DNA from: Symsagittifera roscoffensis
Lineage: Eukaryota > Xenacoelomorpha > Acoela > Convolutidae
NCBI RefSeq assembly: GCF_963678635.1
Contig: NC_087067.1
Location: forward strand, 24,437,547-24,501,546
Length of the DNA: 64,000 nucleotides
Direction: 5' to 3'
In this document: positions 49,350-60,374 of the stretch, one piece after another
How positions within the stretch are numbered: the first letter of the stretch is position 1
Layout of the letters: every line of letters starts with the position of its first letter
Program-made: the position numbers and the translations under genes
Notes under the pieces: generated by a model
Told to the model about the DNA's origin: nothing
Seen by the model: the letters and a program-made list of their open reading frames with translations, nothing else
Databases searched by the model: none

Positions 49350-51286
49350 CAGTTGACTTGCAGTTTTTTATCTGGTTTCATAACTTTTTGTGATTATTGG
49401 AAATTTCAAACAGCAAAAATTTCCAAATCTTGATAAAAAACAAAAAGCAATACAATGAACAAAATTATTCTTTACTAAGTTATCCAAAATTTGCAATTTA
49501 TGAGTCATTTATGGATAGTTCAAAAAACAGAATTAACCAGAAACTAAAATTTACTTCTTCTAGAAAAAATGCTTAATTTGGAAAACGGCTCAAATTTTTG
49601 CCTCGCAAAGAAGACTTTTTACGGTCTTGATGCTCTTGTCCAAAATGAATAACTAGTTCAGAGGAGCATACATGCAGCATGTACTACACCCGTCGCATAT
49701 AAATTGATTCAGTGATTTTTTCTGGATTTTTTTGACAAATCCGGAATCAAAATAGAATGATTCGAGTTATCGTTATAATTTAATTTTTGTTACACTTCTA
49801 AACAGGTAAGCTTACATGATACAAACTTCTGTACATGAACATTTACACAAAAAATGCAAGTAAAATTTATGCTCAAACACACATATGTGTTTTTAAATGC
49901 ATAATTTCTAGTGCTATACTTTACATTCTTCTAGACAACTCAGTTACAGAAACGTTTCAGAGTTTAAACATAAGCTAATTTTCAACAAGCAGCCATAGGT
50001 TTCAAGTTGTTTTGCTAAGCATAATAGACAAATTACCATTTAAAACACACAGACAACAATCTAATTACCTAAAAACAAATAAATACACAGACATAGCATT
50101 TTATAAATAGGTTGTGAAAAGTACTTGAAGGAACAGCTATATAAACTCTAACTCTAGACAAATGTATGTTTAAAGTACTTGCTACAAGTTTTGTTCTTGT
50201 AAAATATCTTGTGAATTAGTTTTGATGGTTTCAACCAAATGCTTTAAAAAAGAAACGAGTTTGTTTTTTGGTTGTAATTCTAGCTGTATATGGTAATTGA
50301 GCGTCTGAAAGTGTTTGTTTGATCATATAAATGATTGAAAACTTATACAGAAGAATAAATAAGCCTACCTAAAACCATTATCAAATTTGTAAATGAAATT
50401 GCAGTAATTACAAATACATCTAAATACGCATACGCACATTACATATTTTCAAACACATGACTATATACATATACGTGAACAAGTACTTACATACAAATGA
50501 ATTATATGGACTGTGTTGTTCATTTACAGTTTCTATAAAACTTTTCACAAATTTTTAAACAATGTTTGATGGTTAAGCGAATAACGAAAAACAACGATGA
50601 ATTTTTTTTTGGATACAAACTTAAATAAAAACTTATTTAAGTACTTTTCAGAACTATTCAAGCACATACAAATACACAAAAATACATACAAAGCTAACCC
50701 AACAAATAACTATACAATGTGTCTGGTACAAAATTGGTGCTAAAATAACTTTTGATGGAACCCTGCGTCTTCCAGACAAACAGTGATAATAATTACTTTA
50801 AATTTGTTTAGTTATATCCAGTTACAAATACATGTCTCCAATTAGTTCATCAACGATATAAATAAGAAGGCACACTGAAAAACGTACAAGAAAACATTTG
50901 AAAGACCTACAGACAATGCATATCCGCAAACAATGCATACATACACAAATGCAAACATCTCTAGATACATGGACTAAAACATGAGATGATTCACAAAAAC
51001 TGGTTCTTTTAAAGAATACATACATACTTACATAGTTACAAATAAAAGAAAAAAATAAATATACACACGAGGCAAATAATAAAATTAGATTTGGACTACC
51101 TACATGCATGCTTTTAATTTATGCACACCTAAAATATATATCAAACATACATCAATCCATAAATATGCATGGGGTTATTGCCATTGAAATTTCAACTTGG
51201 GATCCATTGGAATAAAGTTTCACTTTAGGATCTCGCTGGGAAAAAAATAAATCACTTAGAAACTGTTTCGTACAAAGTTTCTGATT
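49350..51286. other. Right-arm AT-rich DNA without recognised gene
   Basis: Inverse match of 42,230-44,490, rich in CATACATA steps. The segment 51,170-51,286 has no counterpart in the left arm. Confidence 0.5.
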
Positions 51287-51373
51287 GAGATCTTTCTCTC
51301 TATCTCTCCTTTTTTCTCTATCTCTATCACTTCTCTCTCTCTCTCTATCTATCTCTTCTCTCCCCCTTCTCTG

Positions 51374-51417
<44 letters not shown>

Positions 51418-51489
51418 CCTATCTATATATCTAGCTATCTCTCTCTTTCTCTTTCTTCACTCTTTCTCTCTCCGTCTCTCTGTCTCCCG

Positions 51490-51523
<34 letters not shown>

Positions 51524-51601
51524 ATCTCTCTCTGTCCTCCTTCTCCTTTCTTCTCTTTCCATCTGTCTATCTATCTCTTTCTTTCCCTCCCTCTCTCTCT
51601 A

Positions 51602-51634
<33 letters not shown>

Positions 51635-51680
51635 CTATCTACCTATCTATCTATCTATCTATCTATCTATCACTTCTCTC

Positions 51681-51725
<45 letters not shown>

Positions 51726-51871
51726 ACTTCTCTCTTTCTCTCTCTCCTCTCTCTCTATCTCTTCTCTCTCCCTTTTCTGTTTTTCTATCTATCTATCTAT
51801 CTATCTATCTACCTATCTATCTATCTATCTATCTATATATCTATCTATCTATCTATCGATCTATCTATCTG

Positions 51872-51915
<44 letters not shown>

Positions 51916-52051
51916 CCTATCTATATCTAGTTATCTTTCTCTTTCTCTCTCCGTCTCTCTCTCTCACTCTCTCTGTCTCTCTCTCTCTCTTTCTTGCTTT
52001 CTCTCTCTCTTTCTCTTTCTCTCTTCTTTCTTTCTCTCTCCGTCTCTGTTC

Positions 52052-52082
<31 letters not shown>

Positions 52083-52112
52083 CTCTGTCTCTATCCCTTA
52101 TCTAATTCTCTC
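51287..52112. repeat. Right-arm (CT)n and (CTAT)n microsatellite tract
   Basis: Reverse complement of the left-arm GA/GATA tract, with its own block order and shorter pure CTAT runs. Confidence 0.97.
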
Positions 52113-52123
52113 TCCGTTAATCA

Positions 52124-53940
52124 TGGGATCATATGACACTTAGGGAGGATCAATTTGTATATTTTTGGATCATTAGTAATACTTAGGGATTAATGGTTAA
52201 ATAAATGAGCGATTGCTTAGGCATAGGGACCATTAGATACACCAAATGATTATAAAATTCAACTAGGGATTTTTAGATGTACATAGCGATCATTGGTTAA
52301 ACATAGAGATCATTGGTTATACGTGATATGAAAATATTTGGTTAAGCTATCAAAATTAAACATAGGGTAAATGATTATAAATATTGTACATAGGAACCAT
52401 TAGGTATAAATTTTTTATTTAGGGATCATTAGGTATAAAATTTTTATATAGGGATCATTAGATATAAATATTTACATAGGGATCATTAGGTATAAAAATT
52501 TTACATAGGGATCATTAGGTATAAGTATTTACATAGGGATCATTAGGTATAATTATTTACATAGGATCATTAGCTATAAAAATTATACATAGGGATCATT
52601 AGGTATAATTTTTTTCCATAGGGATTATTAGGTATAAATTTTTTACATAGGGATCATTAGGTATAAAACTTTTACATACTGATCATTAGGTATAAATATT
52701 TACATAGGGATCATTAGGTATATTTATTTTACATTGGGATCATTAGGTATAAATATTTTACATAGGGATCATTAGGTACAAATCTTTTACATAGGGATCA
52801 TTAGGTATAATTATTTTACACAGAGATCATTAGGTATAAATATTTACATAGGGATCATTAGGTATAATTGTTTTACATAGGGATCATTAGGTATAAACAT
52901 TTTACATAGGGATCATTAGGTATAAATATTTTACATAGGGATCACTAGGTATAAACATTTACATAGGGACCATTAGCTATAAAAATTATACAAAGGGATC
53001 ATTAGGTATAAATTTTTTACATAGGGATTATTAGGTATAAATTTTTTTTCATAGGGATCATTAGTTATAAATTTTTTACATAGGGATCATTATGTATAAA
53101 AATTTTACATAGGGATCATTATGTATAAAAATTTTACATAGGTATCATTAGGTATAATTTTTTTTTTACATAGGGATCATTAGGTATAAATACTTTACAT
53201 AGGGATAATTAGGTATAAATTTTTTACATAGGGATCATTAGGCGTAAATTTTTACATAGGGATCATTAGCTATGAAAAATTATAAGTAGGTATCATTGGT
53301 TTTACTTAGGGAACAATATATTTAGGTATCATCAGTTATACATAGGTTGAAAAAAAAAATTTTAAAAAACATATGAAAAAAAAGTTTGAAAAAAAAAAAT
53401 TTGAAAAAAAAATTTGAAAAAAAAAATTGAAAAAAAAAATTGAAAAAAAATTTGAAAAAAAAAATTTGAAAGAAAAGTTTTTTTTTGGAAATTTTTGATT
53501 GAAAAAATTTTTTGGAAAAATTTTTACATAGGGATCATTATGTATAAATTATTACATAGGGATCATTATAAATAAATTTTTTACATAGGGATCATTAGGA
53601 ATATATTTTTACATAGGGATCATTAGGTATAAATTTTTACATAGGGATCATTAGGTATAAGTTTTTTTACATAGGGATCATTAGGTATAAATATTTTACA
53701 AGGGATCATTAGGTAAAGAAATTTGAAAAAGAAAATTTGAAAAAAAAATTGAAAAAAAAAATTTGAAAAAAAAACGAAAAAAAAATTTGAAAAAAAATTT
53801 TTATTTTTTTTGGAATTTTTTGGATCAAAAAAATTTTTGGAAAAATTTTTACATTGGGATCATAAGGTATATATTTTTTACATAGGGATCATTAGGTATA
53901 AATATTTACATAGGGATCATTAGGTGTAATCTATACCCAA
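52124..53940. repeat. Right-arm minisatellite, inverse of the left
   Basis: Units of TTTACATAGGGATCATTAGG with variable A/T stretches. Poly(A) blocks at about 53,345-53,510 and 53,715-53,840 mirror the poly(T) blocks of the left arm. Confidence 0.95.
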
Positions 53941-53958
53941 TGATCCCTGTAGGGATCA
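53941..53958. repeat. Subterminal palindrome TGATCCCT-GT-AGGGATCA, right
   Basis: Mirror of 39,088-39,105, followed by CACCCCCCACCCCCCG in place of the left G run. Confidence 0.7.
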
Positions 53959-53999
53959 CCCCCCACCCCCCGATCCCAGTGTCGTATATCTATACTACT

Positions 54000-54005
54000 A
54001 CTGAG
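54000..54005. other. Target-site-like direct repeat ACTGAG, right copy
   Basis: Directly follows the right terminus CTATACTACT; same orientation and sequence as 39,042-39,047. Confidence 0.75.
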
Positions 54006-54580
54006 AATGATTATCTAAGTCGATAAAGTTAAAACTTAAGTATTTTAAAAATTTTTGTGATTGTCACAACCACCAATGTGAGAATAGTGGTGGAGAGTGA
54101 TTCAAAATCATGAGGAAGTGTTTGAAATGAAATGAGGGTGATTTCAAAACACAGAGAGGCATTTACTGGGAATGAAAAACGGTGGATTCTATTTTTTAAA
54201 AGAGTGAAAATTGATTTAGCTTATGAATTGAAACACTAAAACATTGAGTTTACCTCTTTTATCGAATTTCGCTTGCACCCGCGAGTTTGCACCCAAATCG
54301 TTTCATGTGTTTGGATCCTTTTTTAAGCGTTTTAAGTATTAAAGTTTTCACAGAGTCAAGCGAATTGTCGAATGTAAAAGCAAGGACGTAACCACTGTCA
54401 GCAGAATCAACAAACAAATCCTAAATAGTTGGCTATCTGAATTGGTAAATTTACACGGATAATGAGAACAAAACATATATCAATCATATCAAAAAATAAA
54501 TCAATCAAAACATTCTCACGAAAATTTTAGATACTCTTTAGTAGGCTTCAAAACTCTCTCAAAGCAATTATCGATTCTTT
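54006..54580. other. Flank of the element, no gene seen
   Basis: AT-rich DNA. A diverged 41-bp tandem duplication begins at about 54,535 (CTTTAGTAGGCTT, then CTTTAGTTGGCTT at 54,576) and runs into the 3' end of the minus-strand ORF. Confidence 0.45.
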
Positions 54581-54587
54581 AGTTGGC

Positions 54588-54842
54588 TTAAAAATTTCTC
54601 GAAACTTGTTGTAACTCGTTTGTTGGCAATGAGGTCTGTCCGTTTGCTATGAAGCTTAACTCGATCTTGAACAAGTTAGTTTGAATCTCGAAAATCCCAA
54701 GTTCTGTAAAAACAATTAGATGGCCATCGTGCAATTTATTAAAAACGGGATAAGGCAAACAATTTACACGGCATTTCTTTTTAATTCCATTTATCACTGC
54801 AACTATTTCGAGTTCGGTTTGAAAACCTTCAAAATCATTCAT
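54588..54842 (-). CDS. Hypothetical 84-residue protein
   Basis: Opens with MNDFEGFQTELEIVAVINGI after GAGTTACGGCAATGA and continues through a varied, hydrophobic-alternating sequence (CRVNCLPYPVFNKLHDGH, then FEIQTNLFKIELSFIANG) to a stop at 54,588. It looks like a compact beta-rich domain. A GTAAATTG...TTTTTACAG pair within it could be a 64-nt intron, but splicing it leads to an early stop, so I prefer the unspliced form. It is divergently arranged with the ORF at 55,286, sharing an upstream region of about 440 bp. Family not recognised. Confidence 0.42.
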   Translation of the reverse strand: MNDFEGFQTELEIVAVINGIKKKCRVNCLPYPVFNKLHDGHLIVFTELGIFEIQTNLFKIELSFIANGQTSLPTNELQQVSRNF

Positions 54843-55020
54843 TGCCGTAACTCTTTCGAATTAAATTAAACAACTTCTCTAATTTAGTGATTGATCAAAA
54901 CCGAAACCGTTGAATCCTATCCCAAACACAAATCGACAGAGAAGGCGCCATACAAACTTACGTACGACTCAATCTACAAACCGAAAAGTGAATCGAACTG
55001 ATTTACGTTCATATTCAAAA

Positions 55021-55233
55021 ACCGCTCAAATTTGGCTTGAAAAACCGCTGAAAAATAACCGCAAGAAATGAGCGGTTTTTGAGCGGTTTTTGAGCGGTTT
55101 TTGAGCGGTTTTTCAAGCAAGATTTGAGCGGTTTGAGCGGTTTTTCCAAAAAAACCGCCCAAACCGCTCAAACCGCTCAAATCTTGCTGGAAAACCGCTC
55201 AAACCGCTCAAATCTTGAGCGGTTTTTGAGCGG
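55021..55233. repeat. GAGCGGTTTTT repeat cluster, both orientations
   Basis: About twenty copies of GAGCGGTTT(TT) or its complement AACCGCTC. Four forward copies at 11-bp spacing (55,069-55,110) are followed by forward and inverted copies around CAAGATTTGAGCGG, able to fold into long hairpins. It lies between the divergent ORFs at 54,842 (minus) and 55,286 (plus), the position of a shared promoter. Open frames across it on the minus strand (repeating RFERF and similar) are products of the repeat. Confidence 0.85.
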
Positions 55234-55285
55234 GATCTCGACCCGGGTACCAGCTTCGTAAAATCGAAGGTCGCAACCCAAAAGT

Positions 55286-55829
55286 ATGGTGCAACAGTTA
55301 TTAAATCAATTTTTAGCCTCAGCAAAAGGGATCGACAATTTGTATACGCAAAAAGTTGTAACAAATCTGCTGGAAACGATTTGGCAAACAAACATCAACT
55401 ATCGCACAGACTTAAATCCGAAATGGTCGAAAAAAGTACATTGGAGAAAAATGAAAAACCCCGAAAACACAGCCATTCGAATACAAAAACAGCAGGAGTT
55501 ATTCAGACAAAAAATTTTTGTGGCTTGAAGGACTTTCTGTGGATCGCAAAACAAAGAGGAAAAAGGTCAATTTTATTTAACAGAGACAATGCTACCACAG
55601 ACATCTACCTTTCAGGTTGAAAATCATCAGCAGAAAAAAAAACAATTTTGAGCGACCATCAGAAATATCAGCACTTTCGGAAACATCGGCAGCAACCTGG
55701 GAACCACGAGCAGGAAATTCAGCACCCTCAGAACTGCTAAGAGTTTCCATCCAATTCAGATTCATTAGGCACCCCAACACTCGCAGAATCATCAGGAAAC
55801 TATGTACCCTTATCAGGAAACTACTAGAA
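55286..55829 (+). pseudogene. Frame-broken ORF with Ser/Thr/Pro/Gln-rich tail
   Basis: Starts MVQQLLNQFLASAKGIDNLY and stays open to a TGA at 55,526-55,528. Protein-like sequence then continues in other frames, each change falling near a homopolymer or A/T run: about 55,513 (to WLEGLSVDRKTKRKK), 55,570 (to QFYLTETMLPQTSTF), 55,645 (to RPSEISALSETSAATWEP) and about 55,738 (to EFPSNSDSLGTPTLAESS), ending at a TAG near 55,829. The basic stretch RKTKRKK resembles a nuclear localisation signal. Two readings fit: a decayed gene, or an intact gene carrying homopolymer sequencing errors. A regulatory protein with a low-complexity activation-like tail is conceivable; no domain recognised. Confidence 0.38.
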
Positions 55830-57046
55830 GCATCAGCAAACACAAACTTAAAAAAGCAGCACAAAATTCAATTATCGAAACATTTGATTCCTCGCAAGAA
55901 TAACCGGCAGAGGTCACTGGCGTTACTACTGCAGTGGCGCATTCCAAAGTCATCCAAGAAAGTTTGACATCAAGTTCTGTTCATTGCTCGATGTCATAGA
56001 GTTAGCTTCCAAAGACTAAATGACCTGGCTAAAAAGGACTCGCAGAGAACATAATTTGGTGAAGATAGCTGGAAAAGTGTAGATTCACTTTTTCGACCCG
56101 TTTTACTATTACTCGCTTGTTTATGAAACGAGGATCTTTCAAAGTTTTTGAGAAGGACTTAGCTAAGGCGACAAGAACTAAAAGTATTGACAAAATTATC
56201 TTTACTGTTTAAAATTGGCTTGAAACTACAGACCTAATTATATTTGTTTCTTCTTCTAATTTTGTTCCTTGAGCAGTTGCCAAAATAATGGTTCAATTTA
56301 GATATTTTTGTTAGACCCAAAAAACTTTTTCTGGATTTCGGAGCGACATAATTTCTTGCATTAAAATAGTTGTTCTTATTTTGCTGAAAACACGAGCTAC
56401 AAAATTTAAGCTAGAAGATCTTGGGAAAAAACTGTGAGATTGGAGTTGTGGAGGCTACCAGACTCGCGCTTAATTCCTCGATGTTGACATAAGCGAAAAA
56501 TCGACTCTGAGCATTTTCTTGAAATTTCTGTTTCGATGGTAAGCCACTTTCTATTATTTATTTTAGCTGTTTCTTATTCAAAAACTGTTTCTCATGAGTG
56601 TTGGTCTCGGCATATCTTGATATTGAATCCATGTTATATTATGGTTTTTTATTTACATAAACTCTGTCTTGGCTTTTGTTCACTCAGTAAAAATATTATT
56701 TAATCACAAAATTGCTGCGTGAAGACAAAATGAAATGCGGAATTTAATAGCAAATACTTAACCACTGTAAGTGGAATCCACAACCAGAACTTAAAACAAT
56801 GACAAGTAAGATTTATGAATAAATCGTTTTGATATTTTTTTCAGTGGTGTCTGAGGGTTAAAAATGCAGAATTCATTAACAAAAATCAAACCTGTGTTAA
56901 GGAATCTTTAATCTAATTTCAAAACAGTCGCCTGCAAGTTAACAATAATCATGATGTCAATTTTTTTTCTATTTGTTTTTGGCTTTTTGGGACTTATTTG
57001 ATTTTCCTCACTTCGATAAATGTTTCAGCATGCCGTGTAAATAGCT
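55830..57046. other. Intergenic DNA with one weak exon-like pair
   Basis: No firm gene. GTTTCGATG|GTAAGCC near 56,540 and TATTTATTTTAG 28 nt later resemble splice sites and would keep a short frame open, but the intron would be shorter than any other here. GTGGAATCCAC near 56,771 is another copy of the dispersed GGATTC motif. Confidence 0.35.
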
Positions 57047-57283
57047 TCAGATAGGATAGGAAGCAGAACTTTGGTACCGCCACTGTAGGTGACCAAGATA
57101 CTGGCTTTTTATAAAGCCAATCACAATAGAGAGAGTTTGTTTGGCTGTGTAACCAGCCAAACTTGAGACAGTTAGAAGCAAAGCTGTTTTTTGAAGGCGA
57201 TTAGTTCTTTTAGTTAATGATGTCTCTGATAAACAGTCATCTGATACTGCCTCGTTGATCCCACTCTGTTTGTCAACTGACAT
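57047..57283 (-). CDS. Hypothetical 78-residue protein, possibly one transmembrane helix
   Basis: ATG at 57,283; residues 1-24 are polar and acidic (MSVDKQSGINEAVSDDCLSE), residues 25-32 basic (LTKRTNRLQK), then a mostly hydrophobic stretch (TALLLTVSSLAGYTAKQTLS, IVIGF) that could be one membrane segment or an amphipathic helix. The tail ends at a TGA at 57,047-57,049. The polar-basic-hydrophobic order recalls the third loop and sixth helix of a GPCR, but the diagnostic F...CWxP positions are absent. It may be an exon of a larger gene. Confidence 0.3.
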   Translation of the reverse strand: MSVDKQSGINEAVSDDCLSETSLTKRTNRLQKTALLLTVSSLAGYTAKQTLSIVIGFIKSQYLGHLQWRYQSSASYPI

Positions 57284-57432
57284 TAAAGACTTTCATTACC
57301 AAATTGCAAGCCAGAGGCTGATAGATGAGTTGAAATCAATCTGCTATTACCAAAAGGGCCAAAAACTACAAAGCTATTCAATATCGAAGACAGTATATTT
57401 GTAGTTCGCGAGGTCACCTACTTAAATCCTCG

Positions 57433-57621
57433 ATGCCAAAAAAGGAACTTTTTGAAAATGGAATAAAAAAAATGACGATGTTCACGCTAGCAAAAAGTTT
57501 GCCAGACAGGGAGCCAGAAAAAAAAACTTTATTTCATTTTACTACCGTCTCAACTGGAGGAAAAGGCAATTTTGGCAAAGTTCTTGCAGTCTTCCCAAAA
57601 AGATACAGTTACGTATGTTAG
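57433..57621 (+). CDS. Possible exon with a GKGNFGKV glycine-rich-loop-like motif
   Basis: ATG at 57,433 and an open frame to TAG 57,619-57,621; GTATGT at 57,613 could be a donor ending the exon after KRYSY. The segment STGGKGNFGKVLAVFPK matches the G-x-G-x-F-G-x-V nucleotide-binding loop of protein kinases. No VAIK lysine, HRD or DFG motif was found downstream, so the match may be fortuitous or the rest of the kinase fold is split over exons I cannot place. Confidence 0.22.
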   Translation: MPKKELFENGIKKMTMFTLAKSLPDREPEKKTLFHFTTVSTGGKGNFGKVLAVFPKRYSYVC

Positions 57622-57634
57622 GCCTGAAGAAGCT

Positions 57635-57666
57635 GTATGAGGGTTTTATTGTATGAGGGTTTTATT
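57635..57666. repeat. 16-bp perfect tandem duplication
   Basis: GTATGAGGGTTTTATT at 57,635-57,650 and again at 57,651-57,666. Confidence 0.85.
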
Positions 57667-58031
57667 GAGTCTCACCTCTTATGATCTCAAAACATTCTGG
57701 AAACAACCAATGGATGCATCACCACCAAGGCGCCGATGACTTTTTGAGAGAGAGTTTAGCCAAACGCAAGAAATTACTGAGAGTGAGAGTAGATTTTAAT
57801 TTATTTGACTACTAGAAGGTGGTGAAAATCTACTATGAAGTTTCGGGTCCATCTTATGGGAACACGGTAAAATCCGACGTAATGCCATAGCTTGACGTGA
57901 GCAAATTTGTACACATCCCTAGGAACATATGTGCGAAGCTCTCGAAAAAACCAGTCATTATGAGAATTTTTAAGTTAGGACAAAGCGAGGCGAATGCGTA
58001 GACAAAATCTATTTTTCCTCGAAATGTTTAC

Positions 58032-58148
58032 CTCCTTCTGCAAGTTCATCGAGTTTGGCAATTGGACACGTACTGTTCCAAACAATGCGGGAGCTGTGTT
58101 GGGAAAAACCAAGCCTATTTCCTCGTATTTAACACACATCAGAAAATT
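58032..58148 (-). CDS. Internal exon candidate (39 codons)
   Basis: Bounded by GAAATTTCAG (acceptor, 58,150-58,149) and AAGGAG|GTAAAC (donor, 58,031-58,030); 117 nt, phase 0 at both ends, no stop. Encodes VKYEEIGLVFPNTAP followed by ALFGTVRVQLPNSMNLQ, beta-strand-like. Immediately upstream on the same strand (58,190-58,320) two frames with ATG are open (MVPFSKNACDARRGS and MLVMLDEVLLAF); I could not decide which, if either, is spliced to it. Family not recognised. Confidence 0.33.
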
Positions 58149-58320
58149 CTGAAATTTTTGAAATAGCCGCTGCAAAAAGCGTCAAATTAGAAAGCTGTTT
58201 TCTGATTTCCGAATCTATATGGTGGGTATTTTCGACGTTGCAGCCGCAGTAGTTTCGAGAAAGCAAGCAGAACCTCGTCTAGCATCACAAGCATTTTTGG
58301 AAAATGGAACCATGGTTTAG

Positions 58321-59770
58321 GTAGTACTGTCCAATCCAAATACAAGGATCAATTTTTTCTTCGTGGAAATTCCAAAACGTCTAAATGCTTTGTTCTGCTG
58401 AAAAATGAGAAACACTTAGTCAAAATAACAATAAGTTTGTCTGAGATGTTGCAAAACGGAGTCACCTGAAACCAGTCAACAACTGATTTGGAAATTCAAA
58501 TAGATACATGGCAAAAATACAATAGAAAAACTCTTGGCAAAACAATGGTCAACTGCAGCAATCGAATGTCTTTTGCGCGTAGTGATTTCAAGTTTTTGAA
58601 GCTGGAACACAGTCGACTTTCTGAACTCTGAAACAATTATTGGCCAGACACCTTCAAGTTACCTACTTTCCATCTAACTTCCATCTAATTACGTCAATGA
58701 TAAGCTACTAGTTTTGATGAAGCGATATCAGGTTGGTGTTGTGCGTTTGCAGATAAGAAACGTTTTGTACGAACAAGAACACTTTATGGTCTTTTAGTCT
58801 ATAATTGCCAAAAGAAGATCTTGTTCGTTTTTTCCCCTATTGCAATAAGAGGCCAACTTTTTAGATGGTTTGTTGAAATTCCTAAGGCCAACCAATTGAA
58901 ATGTAAAAACGTTTTTCAGAGAAAAGCAAAACTTATCATATAAGCATAAAAGGTCGAAAGTTTTTTGAGATACAAGTATGACAACTGGGTCCCTAACAAT
59001 TATGATGAGAAGAGAAAACTGTAGGCCTTAAATGGCTAGCATTTGCGCTCGGCAGAATACTGAATGAATCTCACCTGAACAGTTGAGGGGGAATTGATAG
59101 CTGTTTATGATCTCACTTATAAATTACCTGATAAGTTATTGTACCACATTTTAATCGAGCGACAATTGAAACCTATTGATTCGATAGGTTGTGAGCGGAC
59201 TCAACAATTTTATATAACCAGCTTAATCAACAGCTAGCTAGAATAAACAAATGCAGAAAATACGAGCCAAGGTTTTTTGATTGTCAGTGAAAAATACGAA
59301 CAAATGCTAAGCCTCATGTTACCTATGACCGTGGATGCTCATTCAGAAAAAAAATGGTTGTGACATTTTGATTGAAAGGGCCAATTCGTTTCATAGTTTT
59401 TTCGATTTAAACAGCCGTTGTTGAGTGGTTACTTTTTTGAACTGTTCTGTTTACTCAGCGCGTCATGCTTTATCTGTAATCACGTTCTATGTCAAGAGTT
59501 TGTATAAAGTTTAAACGATCAGCGTTTTTCAATTTTTGGGTTTCCGGTTCTCATGCCGGTTAATTTTTCGCTAATTTTTTTGTCAAATTGAGGAATAATT
59601 TTTATTGTTCAAATAGAGAATGAAATAGTTTGCTTATCAACTACTGTACTGTTTTTCAAAATCATTCGGGAACAAGCATTAAAAACACAAAAAGTTAAAA
59701 AACAATGACAATAAAATTTTTTCAAAATTCTTTTGCCCCCTAAGTATATTTAAACATTGTCATAGCGAAC
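58321..59770. other. Intergenic DNA with uncertain exon fragments
   Basis: A minus-strand segment after GACTGGTTTCAG near 58,470 reads VTPFCNISDKLIVILTK and stays open about 38 codons, but without a linked exon. Nothing else supported. Confidence 0.3.
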
Positions 59771-59775
59771 TATTT

Positions 59776-59790
59776 TTATATATATATATA
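59776..59790 (+). promoter_or_regulatory. TATA-like tract
   Basis: TATATATATATATA, 74-88 bp upstream of the ATG at 59,864. The position is plausible for a TATA box with a short leader, but simple TA tracts are common in AT-rich DNA. Confidence 0.25.
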
Positions 59791-59863
59791 ATACTTATAA
59801 TACTTATTGAATCTTTGAATCTTTAAATATATAACTGCATCCAAAAATAAGAAAACCCCTATC

Positions 59864-60024
59864 ATGGATCCCGACACGGCTATGACTGGCTGCACGACTC
59901 ATGAGCTCTTCCCGCACCCCGTAAGAAAAAATTTTCTTGTCGTTTGTGTTTTTATCAGGCATTTATTTTTCTCGAGCGGATAATATGTCCTCTTCGATTC
60001 ATAAAAAACAACTTTGACACATGA
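59864..60024 (+). CDS. Two-exon 5' end of a gene (40 codons as read)
   Basis: Exon 1 (59,864-59,920) encodes MDPDTAMTGCTTHELFPHP and ends at a good donor, CCC|GTAAGA. The 38-nt intron ends TTTTTATCAG at 59,958. Exon 2 continues in phase 0 with AFIFLERIICPLRF and meets a TGA at 60,022-60,024. Within exon 2, a second ATG at about 59,987 starts MSSSIHKKQL in another frame, which would join the long frame of the next entry if the A run at 60,003-60,008 were one base longer. The exon structure is convincing, the product less so. No family recognised. Confidence 0.38.
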
Positions 60025-60202
60025 TCAACGACCTTCTTTAGCTCATGGGTTGCTCACTTCCATGTTGAGTGAAATTCACAAACTTACTCGACACTTCATG
60101 GCATGTCATCATATGCTGAACAAAAATCTGTGCGCGTTGAGCCTGACAGACGAATATATTTTGTCTGGATCGCCCCGCCAGAACTTTTTTTCGTTCCTTT
60201 AG
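60005..60202 (+). CDS. Hypothetical ORF, His/Met/Leu-rich
   Basis: Open frame from just after the TAA at about 60,000 to TAG 60,200-60,202, reading THDQRPSLAHGLLTSMLSEI, then a His/Met/Cys-rich stretch (HFMACHHMLNKNLC) and SLTDEYILSGSPRQNF. It overlaps the end of the 59,864 gene in another frame. It could be the true continuation of that gene through an indel or an unrecognised intron. An open frame on the opposite strand is less protein-like. Family not recognised. Confidence 0.33.
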   Translation, partial: KTTLTHDQRPSLAHGLLTSMLSEIHKLTRHFMACHHMLNKNLCALSLTDEYILSGSPRQNFFSFL

Positions 60203-60374
60203 CCATCTAAATTTTGGCAAATATCGGAAGATGCTTTTGCCGATTCTCTATATCGAAATTAGGTTGATAAAAAAGCCCATGTTTTGTCAGCTTACGTGCG
60301 AGAAAGCGCTCCGGCTGTTTCAGGGTTATGGCTCTGATCTAAGATTATGGAAATGATTACGTTATAGATTTCAG

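Noticed and set aside
55231-55252. CCCGGGTACC near GATCTCGA, resembling a cloning polylinker
   Set aside because: Only adjacent SmaI and KpnI-like sites match; flanking bases differ from common vector linkers and the surrounding sequence is genomic in character. Vector contamination is not supported, though a vector screen would settle it.
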